From Bolinopsis microptera (Eukaryota; Ctenophora; Tentaculata; Lobata; Bolinopsidae), in assembly GCF_026151205.1 (NCBI RefSeq), contig NC_087080.1, positions 3,265,096 through 3,329,095 on the forward strand: a stretch of DNA of 64,000 nt, read 5' to 3'. Positions 42,269 through 52,673 of the stretch are shown here, one piece after another (positions within the stretch are counted from its first letter, which is position 1; each line of letters opens with the position of its first letter). The position numbers and the translations under genes were made by a program. The notes beneath the pieces are model-generated. The model was not told the origin of the DNA and did not search any database. It worked only from the letters and a program-made list of their open reading frames with translations.

Positions 42269-43424
42269 TTGTCCCTATTTTGAAGAACTATACCTCTATA
42301 ATTAAAATACTATGTAACTTTATCATCGAAACAATTTCGATAAACTAGTTATTTTGCCAGCAAGGAGCTAACAGAGTTATAATAATTTTTTTGTGACGAA
42401 ATTACCCTATTTTTGACCATGTTGCGGTAGTTTAATTGTGACACTGTTAACATATTACACCCGATAATGATTTATGTGACTAACAGTGTTGTTTGATCCA
42501 TAGTACGTAATATAAGGGGTTTAAGCTGGTATATCATTATTTGTTCAATTTCACACATGTTCAGATATCATCAAGATTATGTGACAAATTAAACTTGTTT
42601 GTGCCTTCTGTGTTTTAATTCCTTACGACTATATGTAATAAAATAACAATTCCTAGCACTTCCACGCCATCAAATAAACCTACACTACTCAGCATTGCTT
42701 ATCAGGGTGCCCTAAACATTCTTCACATATTTTCTTAAATGTGTGACAGAGTAAACCTGCGTGCACCATCTAACGAAAAAAGTCGTCAAATATGTACGTA
42801 ATGGTCACATATACCCATCCAATCAACTGGACACGCAAAAATGTGGTCAAAAACGGCAGCAAGGGGTCCATATTTACTCCGTCACATGTTTATAGTGTGA
42901 CAATGTAACCATTTCCGTGCCGGCCGTATTTAAGCGATATCTTATCACCTGATTAAGATATCGTTATGTGACAAAGTTAGCCTAGAGGATGAGACGATTA
43001 TCCTAACCATCAAGGGTTCGTGTAATTTCATAATGTGACAAATTCAACGACACTGTGCCTTTTAATAGGGTCACTTATATTTACCAATATCCTCAAACTC
43101 AAATGAACGTGTCCATAATTGAAATAAGTTAAATAAGTTAAATATTCATCCCCGAGGGGCACGCAGATTATAATTGTGATGTTATCTATTAAAACTATTC
43201 AATTAAAATTTTATTGGTCGAGTCGACTGGCCCTGATCTGCAAACATATTTGATATTAGTAACTTTATGATGCTGCCTCACCGCAATTAGGTGTGTTATC
43301 AGTGTATATATGCGCTATGTGGCAGTGAAATAAGGAATGTGCTGTTAGAATGGCAGGTGGTTTGAAATGTTGTCCTGATTCAGATTGTTTAATTTGAGCT
43401 GTATGAGTTTGGTTTTGAGTGATT
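42269..43424. other. Region without a gene; spaced TGTGACA motifs
   Basis: No frame or transposon end is recognised. A loose motif (TGTGACAAA..AAC) recurs near 42578, 42744, 42897, 42974 and 43039, always on the plus strand. Confidence 0.35.
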
Positions 43425-43524
43425 ATTGACTATGTTCTTTGTGATTTGCGTAATCCAGGTAGGTTGTGGAGTAAAAATGGTGGCCATTCGTCGTTGCAGC
43501 CAGCACTTTGCAAGTCTAGTAGTA

Positions 43525-43985
43525 CTTTTTTTTACGAATTCTTATAAGCTTATATATGTTGATAGAAAATATACTGGATGGGCATGTAATGCGAGTGTTA
43601 TGCTCTGAAATAGCGAGCATTGGGCCTTTATAAAAGATGCTAGATCTCAGGTCAGTCTGTGAGTAAATTGATAACCAGTCTAAGTTTTGTTCATGTGTCG
43701 TTCCTTGTTTGGGTGTGTTAGGAGGGAAAAGTTCTGAAATCGATTTAGGTAACAAACTAGACATATTTCGAACTTTGTGCAGTAACATAAGTGCGTTTTT
43801 AACGATAACCCCTTGAACGGTTAAGACCTCGTGTTCTTTAAATGCTAGTTTTGTGTGCTCTGGCAGTTTTCCGTCCTTGTAGTAGTAGTTCATATTTCCG
43901 GCCATAACTGCCCTCATACCTTGTTTTTGTTTAGCAAAAAGAGATTCTATAAGAGATTTTGAATCAAATCCCCAGACAAGTGAGC
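43525..43985 (-). mobile_element. Older LINE, 3' part (split by the 5.75 kb LINE)
   Basis: The minus-strand frame begins at the insertion site (SSLVWGFDSKSL), passes KQGMRAVMAG and runs to 43516. It shows the C-terminal region typical of a LINE family common in cnidarians (YYKDGKLPEHTKLAF, LTVQGVIVKNALMLLHK, RSSIFYKGPML). It ends in an A-tract read on the minus strand. The upstream half lies at 49747-50345. Confidence 0.8.
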
Positions 43986-46900
43986 TTTGTGTACTCTATG
44001 CATCCAACATTGATCGCTCGTCCCTGCGATAGGCAGATCTGTTACTACATGTCATAAGGTACCCACCAAAACCTCCAGATGCACCCCAGGTGGGGGTACG
44101 CACTGTTGAGGTGAACTCAAAACTACACAGGCCCAGTCCCTCCAGTTGCTGCAACCCATGGGCACTACCAAGTTGTAGTCTGCCATTTTTTTCCCCCCTT
44201 TTGTTCTGGTCCAGAGCATTAGCCAGGCAGCTTCCCGGTAATTCGAGCGGCTGGGTGGGTCCTGGGCGGGATTGGTGTGGGTTCGTCCTCCTCGTGGTAT
44301 GGTCTGAGATCTGGGGGTTGGCACGGGGGTGCGGCGGGGATGGGTGAGTGGTGCTGGCTGGAGGGACGGTTACTATTCATACCGACCAGCTTAAGCAAGT
44401 AAAGTTGTTTGCAGTCGGGACGGATGGGAACTTTGAATCGACAGTTAGCATTGCGATCCTGGCTCTTGTCAAACTCTCGGGCCTTGGACCCGTTTCTCGG
44501 GGCTGGCACAGGGGGTTTGGGCTCCCGCCTCTCGTCTGGGGCCTCCTGGACGCTTTAGAATTGCTGGGATTATAAGTACGGCGGCGGAGTCAGTCCTGAG
44601 CACCAGAGCATTCGTGAAGACTCCGCCCACTTACTCTGATTTATCTGACTGTAATTCCTTTCAACCCAATTCTTGTTCGTGTCTTTCATTCTTGGATTGA
44701 TTGGAACAGCAGCCTGGATTCGGTTAAGTGACCTTGACGTGGTAAGGGGGCTTACTCGGCTTCACTCGACCTGCCGAAACTAAGCCGTACTGTCCAGCTG
44801 GGCATCACTGGACATAAGTCGCACGTGCACTTCTTTTGGCTATTTAACTCACCTGATCCTTCCTCCCTGAGCACTCACAGCTTTCATTCACATTGAGCTA
44901 TAGGGTTTTTGAAGTTTAGGGTGTGCGCTTCAGGTCGGGCCCTTAATTCCGATCATTAGCACCCATTTTCCCTGTTTTATTGGGCGGCATTTCAACACTG
45001 TCGTCGTAGTATTTCTCAGCATCTTTCTACGATTCGCAGAAAGTGTTAAAACTCACGATACACCCTCACTGATCAACCATTTGCTTTATAGATCGTGGAT
45101 AGAGTGTGCTTCGGCAAACACAAATGTATGTGCACGGACTCTTGGGTCTGACTCATGCACTTTGTGCACCGTCCACGAACCCTATAAAATAATATACTGT
45201 AACAACACCAAAAACCAACCTTTACTGCCAACAGTGGTGCCAACTGGAGGGACGGTCACTATCCATAACGACCAGCTTAAGCAAGTAAAGTTGTTTGCAG
45301 TCGGGCCGGATGGGGACTTTGAATCGACAGTTGGCATTGCGATCAGACCAACAACCTACTTTCAACCGACCACTTTTGACTCTCGGCAAGTCTCAATGGT
45401 CCAACCGACATACGACATTATTGTGTTAAAAGCTAAAAAAATCATATCTTCGCGCGGGTGCGCGCACCCACGTGAGAACATATGGTCACAAACAAAAGAT
45501 AACAACAAACACAATTTCACACACAAACGTCTATTGAGCGGACTGTGGGAGCCATGTTCAGGGAAGGTCTGGCGGGGGCTGTTTGTCTGGAAGGGACCAT
45601 GCGTACCTTCTGGGGGGCCAGCTGCTGCTACCCGACCCTGTCCAACTCCTCAGCGCCCCACCGGCAATGATAGGTCATAATACCTGTCTAGGGGGAGGGA
45701 CGGCTTCCACTCCGCTCAATGACGCTCAAACTAGCACAAAAAATAAGAGACGCCAAAAAAAGTTAAAGACTACTGTTGCAGCACGCAACAAGCAGTCTGA
45801 AACTTACTCTGTCACCCAAATTAATCTCAAACGCAAGTTCAATGCATGGAAAACCCTCCTTATCAACACTCACGGCCGGAGAAATCCAATCATTCTTGCA
45901 ACAGAACCGTACTCTAATAACAAAAACCTAATACCACCCATCAATAAGGATCTCACCCAATATTACTACAAGGTCGGGGATAAAAGACCCCGTGCCGCTA
46001 TTGTACTGCACAAAAACCTGACAGTAAAATGTTGGGAACTTACACAATTCACAACACCCGATCAAGTGGCCATTAAAATCCAACTCAGCTCGACAGAACT
46101 CATTCTGGCAGCTTCGTACATGGATATAAATGGGCCGGTACCGCCACAAGAAACATCACCTCTAGCAAAATACGCAAATGATAACAACATCCCGCTCATT
46201 ATAGGGTCGGACACCAATTCCCACCACACCCTTTGGGGGAACAAGGCATGCAATAAAAGGGGAGAGGAGCTTCTTGACTTTCTCTCCTCCCTAGGGCTGT
46301 CATGTGCCAACAAAGGATCATCCCCAACCTTCCTCAACTCTCGAGGCCACAACTCAATTATCGATCTCACAATAACAAACCAGTTGGGAGGAGATCTCAT
46401 TAGTAACTGGCATGTCAGTGACCTTTACTCCAACTCTGACCATCGCTATATTATGTTCGATATAACTACAGGGCCAAAGAAGGAACCCAAACAGATCCGA
46501 CTAGTCAAAAACACTGACTGGGACAGATTTGATGAGATCCTATCGAATAACCCCAACCTTAACAACACACAAATCAACACTACGACTGAAATTGATCACA
46601 AAATAGACATAATCAATACTGCACTAAAGGAAGCCTTCGAGGAGGCATGCCCCATTACTTACATCTCAAGTTCCGTCCGCAAACCCCCCTGGCTAACTCG
46701 AGAAGTAGAGGAAGCACAGAGGGGAATAAGACAAAAACTGATTACTGCCCGCAAAAAGAAGACTGATGCCCTGTGGCTCGCTCTTAGAGAGAGCAACAAA
46801 CAATACAACCGACTTATAACCAACTCCCAGCGTAATGCTTGGAGAACTTTTTGTCAGGAAACAGAGTCTGTTAAGGAATCCGGAAGGATGAATAAGATTC

Positions 46901-49738
46901 TGAAATCCTGTAACGACAACAAACATACACTAGAAGCCGTTTACAAACCAAACGGAGACCTCACCAAAAATGCAGAGGAGACATTGGAAGTCATGACACG
47001 AACCCACTTCAAGGATAGTGTCACTGATCCGCCAGTGCCTCCACCTGGTCCTCTACCAATCACCACCACCTTACTCAATACCATCTACAGCCCAGACAGA
47101 ATCGAGGAGGCTCTTAAATCCTTCGATCCGTTGAAAGCTGCTGGACCCGACACCCTCAAACCTATCATCATACAGAAAGCTTGGACACACATCAAAGACA
47201 TCACCAGAACCATTATGACAAAAAATCATGAAACCCAACACATTCCAACTTTGTGGAAAGAATCCCTTGGAATCTTTCTCCCAAAGCCTGGAAAAACTGA
47301 CTACAACCAACCAAAGTCATTTCGCACTATCACCCTTTCGCCAGTGATGTTAAAACTACAGGAGAAGGTGATACTGTGGCATATGCAACACGACCTTAAT
47401 ATCGCTAAAGACATCAACAAACGACAATTTGGCTTTAAGAAAGGATGTTCAACCGAAGCAGCCCTTCATAAAGTTACTCACACCATCGAGCGCAGGATAG
47501 CTAAGAAGGGATATGTCCTAGGCGTCTTTCTAGATATAGAGGGAGCTTTTGATAATGTCTCTTTCAAGGCTATTTCTGACGCTATCAAGACCACGAAAGT
47601 GGATCTGGCCACAGCACAATGGATTATCAACATGGTAACTAACAGATTCATCACATTAAATCATAAGGATAAGTCGACAAGGGTTCGGATCCGGAGAGGG
47701 TGCCCTCAAGGTGGCATCCTTTCCCCTTTCCTCTGGAACCTGGTAGTCGATGATCTCCTGGCCTACACCGCAAGAGACATACCAGGTTATCTGCAAGCTT
47801 TTGCAGACGATCTGCTCTCTCTAGCGGAGGGGAATGATTTAGATATCATCTGGAACAGAACACGCAAAACCATCAACACAATAGAAAAATGGTGCCAAAC
47901 CAAAGATCTATCCATAAGCGCACTCAAAACTCAAATAGTCATGTTTACCTGGAATAAGAAATGGACACTAAGACCTGTGGTGGTGGGTAACACCACTATA
48001 GGTCTTTCCAAATCTGCCAAATTCCTAGGAGTGACCCTCGACAGCAAGCTCAATTTCAATGAACATATCACCAATACCACCAAAAAAGCTACGGCATCCC
48101 TTATGCAATGTAGAAGAGCTGTCGGCCCCACTTGGGGTATGAGCCCTAAAACATGCAAATGGATGTACACCGCTGTCATCAGACCTATTCTATCATACTG
48201 CTGTAGTATATGGATTAGAGCAACTCAAACAGACACCAACGCGAGGAAGTTCAAACGAGTTCAGGCATTGGCATTGAGAATGATGTCTGGTGCCATGCCT
48301 AGTACTCCCTTCATCGCACTGAACCACCTCACTAACACTCCAGATATCATACTTTTCCTGAGAGGTGAAGCAGCAAAGGGCACAGCCAGGCTTCAAGCCT
48401 ATGGAAGCCTAACCCTCGAAACTATCGCCCCCAGAAAAGGTACCATCACAACTCACACCACTATCAACAAACAATTCATGGTAGATCTCAACATACCACT
48501 CAAAACAGAGAGAGACCTATCTATACCAACCATGATGCTTGAACGACGCTTCACGGTCACCACTCCTGGAGCTGACAACATTGGATATAGAGGCTCACTC
48601 CAAAACACCATCGACAACATCCCCAGTGAAACCATCACCTGCTACACAGACGGGTCACGCACAGACTCAGGTAGCGGGGCTGGTTATATTATCACCACAG
48701 ACAACAACAACACTACACTAGATGAAAGATCATTCAAGCTTCCCGATTATTGCACCGTATATCAAACAGAACTCACTGCCATCATCGAAGCTTGTAAATA
48801 TCTATCAACTTACACAAACACACATATCATCATATGGTCAGACAGTCTCTCTTCTATTCAAGCCATATCCTCACCTTCAACGAGGAGTAGGACTACTAGA
48901 GACTGTTACGACACCCTCAATACACTCGGATCCACTAACACCTTAGAGATCAGATGGATAGCTGCACACATTGGATTGTGGGGTAATGAAAAAGCAGACG
49001 AGCTGGCCAAAAATGGTACAACCAGTGAATCCACTTTGAATTGCCCAATTCCACAATCCTACATCAAACGCCTGATCAACGACAAAGTCACAAAACTTAA
49101 TCAAGAATCATGGATTACTGATGGTCCCAGACACACTAAACTGACACTTGGACATAAAAACATCAACATCATCAAAAATCTCAACACTACACTCAGTAAC
49201 AACAGACAAAATTATAGAACTGCAGTGCACCTCATCACGGGACATTGTGGCCTCAACAAACACCTACACACCATTCGCAAATCAGACACAAGTGCTTGTC
49301 CTAAATGCGGCGACGAAGAGGAGACTGTCTCACACTTTCTCGGACAGTGCCCGGCTATTGCCCAAATAAGAGGTCAATATTTCCGGGACTACTACCTCTC
49401 TGTCAATGACATATTCGACAACCAACACATCTCCACCATTGTCAACTTTACAAACCACACTAAACGCTTAGTGGTGCCAGAGGAGTTGGACCAGACAGGT
49501 GTAACATAGCGACTATTTTAACGCCGTCTTATTTCGCCTCTCTCTTCCACACTCAACCACCACTTAAGCGTTTATCCATGACACACCCCACAACACTTAC
49601 CATCATCCTTGATTACACATCTTGATTCCACTGGCATCCTCCCACAGGACTGCCATACCCCAGAGGTAGGCAAAGCATTCATATGCTATCCTCTCGTGGG
49701 CCAACCAGGCCCAGCCTCTCTAAAAAAAAAAAAAAAAA
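43986..49738 (+). mobile_element. Full-length-looking non-LTR retrotransposon (APE-RT-RNase H)
   Basis: The element runs from TTTGTGTACTC to a poly(A) tail (49722-49738). The flanking repeat AAGTGAGC (43978-43985; 49739-49746) is the target duplication; its AA may be shared with the tail. The 5' part (43986-45580) is GC-rich and contains a ~100-bp direct repeat (44359-44458 and 45244-45344, including CTTAAGCAAGTAAAGTTG). No gag-like CCHC knuckles are visible in a first frame (45081-45680). The large second frame is intact. The domain set (APE, RT with FADD, RNase H, terminal CCHC) fits the I/R1/Jockey group. Confidence 0.9.
45583..49509 (+). CDS. LINE polyprotein: endonuclease, reverse transcriptase, RNase H, CCHC
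   Basis: The product has 1308 residues. APE endonuclease at about 78-295: TEPY (catalytic E108), GSDTNSHHTLWG (D210, N212), SIIDLTI, SDH (285-287). RT at about 530-850: LGIFLPKPGKTDY, RTITLSP, RQFGFKKGCSTEAAL, VFLDIEGAFDNVSF, GCPQGGILSPFLWN, and catalytic FADD (740-743). RNase H at about 1020-1150: DGS (D1023), ELTAIIEA, WSDS (D1087), NEKADELA (D1139), a complete acidic set. A C-terminal knuckle has C1239, C1242, H1251, C1256. It copies its RNA into DNA at a nicked target. The first ATG overlaps the previous frame, and ATG at 45667 (M29) is an equally good start. No stop or frameshift is seen. Confidence 0.93.
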   Translation: MSGRDHAYLLGGQLLLPDPVQLLSAPPAMIGHNTCLGGGTASTPLNDAQTSTKNKRRQKKLKTTVAARNKQSETYSVTQINLKRKFNAWKTLLINTHGRRNPIILATEPYSNNKNLIPPINKDLTQYYYKVGDKRPRAAIVLHKNLTVKCWELTQFTTPDQVAIKIQLSSTELILAASYMDINGPVPPQETSPLAKYANDNNIPLIIGSDTNSHHTLWGNKACNKRGEELLDFLSSLGLSCANKGSSPTFLNSRGHNSIIDLTITNQLGGDLISNWHVSDLYSNSDHRYIMFDITTGPKKEPKQIRLVKNTDWDRFDEILSNNPNLNNTQINTTTEIDHKIDIINTALKEAFEEACPITYISSSVRKPPWLTREVEEAQRGIRQKLITARKKKTDALWLALRESNKQYNRLITNSQRNAWRTFCQETESVKESGRMNKILKSCNDNKHTLEAVYKPNGDLTKNAEETLEVMTRTHFKDSVTDPPVPPPGPLPITTTLLNTIYSPDRIEEALKSFDPLKAAGPDTLKPIIIQKAWTHIKDITRTIMTKNHETQHIPTLWKESLGIFLPKPGKTDYNQPKSFRTITLSPVMLKLQEKVILWHMQHDLNIAKDINKRQFGFKKGCSTEAALHKVTHTIERRIAKKGYVLGVFLDIEGAFDNVSFKAISDAIKTTKVDLATAQWIINMVTNRFITLNHKDKSTRVRIRRGCPQGGILSPFLWNLVVDDLLAYTARDIPGYLQAFADDLLSLAEGNDLDIIWNRTRKTINTIEKWCQTKDLSISALKTQIVMFTWNKKWTLRPVVVGNTTIGLSKSAKFLGVTLDSKLNFNEHITNTTKKATASLMQCRRAVGPTWGMSPKTCKWMYTAVIRPILSYCCSIWIRATQTDTNARKFKRVQALALRMMSGAMPSTPFIALNHLTNTPDIILFLRGEAAKGTARLQAYGSLTLETIAPRKGTITTHTTINKQFMVDLNIPLKTERDLSIPTMMLERRFTVTTPGADNIGYRGSLQNTIDNIPSETITCYTDGSRTDSGSGAGYIITTDNNNTTLDERSFKLPDYCTVYQTELTAIIEACKYLSTYTNTHIIIWSDSLSSIQAISSPSTRSRTTRDCYDTLNTLGSTNTLEIRWIAAHIGLWGNEKADELAKNGTTSESTLNCPIPQSYIKRLINDKVTKLNQESWITDGPRHTKLTLGHKNINIIKNLNTTLSNNRQNYRTAVHLITGHCGLNKHLHTIRKSDTSACPKCGDEEETVSHFLGQCPAIAQIRGQYFRDYYLSVNDIFDNQHISTIVNFTNHTKRLVVPEELDQTGVT

Positions 49739-49746
49739 AAGTGAGC

Positions 49747-50345
49747 AAAAGTTTAAATGGGACTGAACAAAACTTTGGAAAATCTGTAAACGGGCCTTCA
49801 TTGGCAATTTGTGTTTTATCCTGTACATCACCCCAATAAATCTTGACATCTTGCTCCTCAGTGCTTTTATGTGGTTAATCCAGTTAAGCTTTTCATCTAC
49901 AATTACACCAAGAAACCGGGCCTCAGTTTTACGTTCTAATACTGCATTTTCTATTTGTACTTTAATCAATGATGGTTCTATGCGCTTTTTCGAGAAAATC
50001 ATATAACACGTCTTTTTTAGATTTAGTGCTAATCCGTTGCTATTAACCCACCGTGATAATGTTTCCGTTAATTGGTTGACCCTTAGCATTAGTTCTTGGA
50101 CATTGGAACCGTTAATAATGATATTTGCATCGTCTGCATAAAGTATGAATTTTACCATCATGTTAGAAATACCGGGAAGATCGTTGATGTATATGACGAA
50201 AAGTAAAGGACCTAGTATGCTCCCTTGTGGAACACCATGCACAATAGGCTTGTGGGACGAATGTGAATTGTTTATTGCTACATATTGGCTTCTATCACTT
50301 AGGTATGACTCAGTGAAACTGGAGAGAACAGGACATATTAATTAA
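49747..50345 (-). mobile_element. Older LINE, RT part (split by the 5.75 kb LINE)
   Basis: The minus-strand frame holds SFTESYLSDRSQYVAI, then GVPQGSILGPLLFVIYINDL, FILYADDANIII (catalytic YADD), NGLALNLKKT and FLGVIVDEKLNW. It stops being LINE at the insertion site (SHLNFCS), where the younger LINE's poly(A) begins. It is 5'-truncated near 50345, with no endonuclease. Together with 43525-43985 it forms one interrupted copy. Confidence 0.85.
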
Positions 50346-50411
50346 CACAACAATACAATTTACCAGGTAAACATCCCGGTAATAACTCACCTATACTGCC
50401 TACCTGCCTGC

Positions 50412-51240
50412 CTAGGTCGGTCCAGATGAAATCTGGAACGAGTTTCGTGTCAACGCATGTCTCCATTTATCTCTATCACTCATGAGCAGACGTATCATGT
50501 GGGGCTCTAAACCAGTATCTTCTTGAAGGACGTCCGGAAAGGTCTTGTGTGGTCGTCCTCGATACCTTTTGCCGTAAGATGGTTGCCAGAAAAGGAGTTG
50601 CTGAGCAGGTTGGTCCTGTAGACGGTAGACATGCCCTGCAAAACGAAGTCTTCGTGTTTTGATGGTATCAGTCACCGATGGGATATTTCCGTAGAGGACG
50701 GAGTTAGGTGTGTGGGATTTCCATGAGATACCAAAGACCCTTCGTAGCATTCGTGTGTAAACACCGTCTAGTGCTTTAGTGTCAGCTTTCTTCAAAGTTC
50801 ATGTTTCTGCGCCATATAAAAGAACAGGCTCGACTGCAGTTCTGAAAATTTTAGTCTTGATCTTTCTAGACATGTCAGATTTCCAGAAAACATCTAGACT
50901 TTCAAGTGCTTTCCATGCAAGGCCTTTCCTGACATTGATGTCTTTGCTGGTTGAAGCGATGTAGGATCCTAGATATTTAAAGTCGTGGACTTCTTCGAGA
51001 GGGTTGCTGTTAATGAAGACCCTATCATCCGAGTTAACAGGCCGTGGTATGTTGTAGGACATGTATTTTGTCTTCTCGATGTTGATGAGTAAACCATACC
51101 GGGCTGCAATATCAGAGATACTTTGACAGAGGCGGCTGTTATCGCTGAAGCTGGGTGTGATTGTAGCTAAGTCATCGGCGAATCAGTCACCCGATTTCCT
51201 GATATGCACGGAGAAATAGTCCTCTTCAGGAGCTGAAGTT
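50412..51240 (-). mobile_element. Another decayed LINE fragment
   Basis: Minus-strand pieces: FADDLATITPSFSDN near 51180, VHDFKYLGSYIAS (50799-51062), a shift into VYTRMLRRVFGISWKSHTPN, RRLRFAGHVYRL and KRYRGRPHKT (50412-50795). These are the RT end and C-terminal region of a CR1/RTE-like element. At least one frameshift and one stop break it. Confidence 0.8.
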
Positions 51241-51435
51241 AGGGTGAAGGGATGCCACTCAAATATAGACAACTCACTACATTGCAGGAACACGTACTGG
51301 GGAGAGTGTAGTGGGTTTTTATTTTTATTTTTATCAAGGGGTCTGATATTTAGATGATTTTGCAGCAGTTTAGAAACTGTTAAAATAGCTTTAATAACTA
51401 GGATTGAGTATTAATCATTTATTCTGTATGTTCAG

Positions 51436-51599
51436 GCTGTAGGACTATTGAGCGGAGGACTGTTGAGCGTAGGACTGTAGGTCGGGAAGGTCGGAAGTAG
51501 GACTTTAGAGCGGTGTCAAATCCTCATTTTAGGATCGTACCGCTCTAAGTCTAAAGTCCTCATGTTGTGAGATCTATAAGGGCGGCCGCTCTAGAGTCC
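51436..51599. mobile_element. MITE, left part (split by the LTR element)
   Basis: AGGACTATTGAGCGGAGGAC and the next ~80 bases are inverted at 55863-55955 (...CCGCTCAATAGTCCT). The two parts form one short inverted-repeat element, with the LTR retrotransposon between them. It includes GCGGCCGCTCTAGA by chance or descent (see rejected). Confidence 0.75.
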
Positions 51600-52673
51600 T
51601 GTACGCTGTTTAATATCCGTCCTGATTCGAGCATTTCTTTAAGTCCAAATAACACATTTTAATATGATCGTAAATTATTGTAAAGACCTTGAAACTTACA
51701 GCCCATTTACTACGGAACCTCCCACGGATTCTGTACCCTTATTTTAAGCTGTTTAGATTTAAGTTCTTGATATTCCGAGCATTCCAAGTGGTTAGTTTTG
51801 AATGGTCTTGACTAGTATTTTGATTGAGCCAGTCGGCTCATCTCCAGGTTTCATGATAAGGTGATAATTAACAAAGTTTTAGAATTATTTACAGGTTAAT
51901 GATCCAAGCCTGCAGGAATTTAAATCAGACTTTCACGTGCGCTTATTTTAGAATTTTTAAAGTAATAAGATCGTGTGAAGAAATATGTTACTGTGGAGAT
52001 TCGCACGGAGACAAGTTTATGCTGTTCGAGTTTTGTGTATTTGCAACGTGATTTATAAGACGAGTTTTCCCTTTGAAAGATAAGGAGGTTATCCCTTTGA
52101 AAGAGAAGGACGTAAGAATGTTTTGCAATATTGTTTTAGTAGCAACGAGATTTACGAAGACAATTATAACACTTTTAAGAACGAGATCAGAGAAATTGAT
52201 TTGAATTTTGCACGGAATTCAGAGACATTGATAATGATATTGTTACGATTCAGACACGTGAATGACGTCATGAATGCGATAAGGAATTATTTATAAGGTC
52301 GTATTTTTATCCAATAAGTGGCTTTGGGCTCTTAACTTTTAGGCTTCAGACCCTTAGGTCTTAGGGCTTGGTTATAGGTTCTTGTCTTTTGAGCTCTGGG
52401 TTCTTGTTTCTTGGGCCTTGACTCTTAAGTCCCAATGTTTGACGTTTTTAAGTTTGTAAGTTCCAGTACTGAGGGTACAGAATCCTATACTGTGACTCAT
52501 TTTGTGACAAGTAGTATTTATACTTTACTCCACTTCGCTTTACATTAGTTTACGAACTTGTCTCAATTGTCCCCCCCTCTATCTCGAAAGTAAAGAAAAG
52601 CTAAAGACACCTCTGACCTCGCCTAAAACTCTCAACTTTAACTCCTTCTACCAAATTACCCCCTAAGCGCACA
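51600..52673 (+). repeat. 5' LTR (1074 bp)
   Basis: Starts TGTACGCTGTTT and ends CTAAGCGCACA. Equal in length to the 3' LTR, and no difference was noticed by eye. GTCC immediately precedes it, as the left target duplication. A TATTTATACTTTACTCC motif near 52511 may be promoter sequence. Confidence 0.9.

Noticed and set aside
49679-49745. Poly-Phe extension of the older LINE's RT frame
   Set aside because: It is the younger LINE's poly(A) tail read in complement, past the insertion point.
51580-51600. Cloning-vector polylinker (GCGGCCGCTCTAGA is a NotI-XbaI junction)
   Set aside because: Only 14-15 bases match, they lie within the MITE next to the LTR insertion, and both flanks continue as genomic repeats; vector contamination would be longer.
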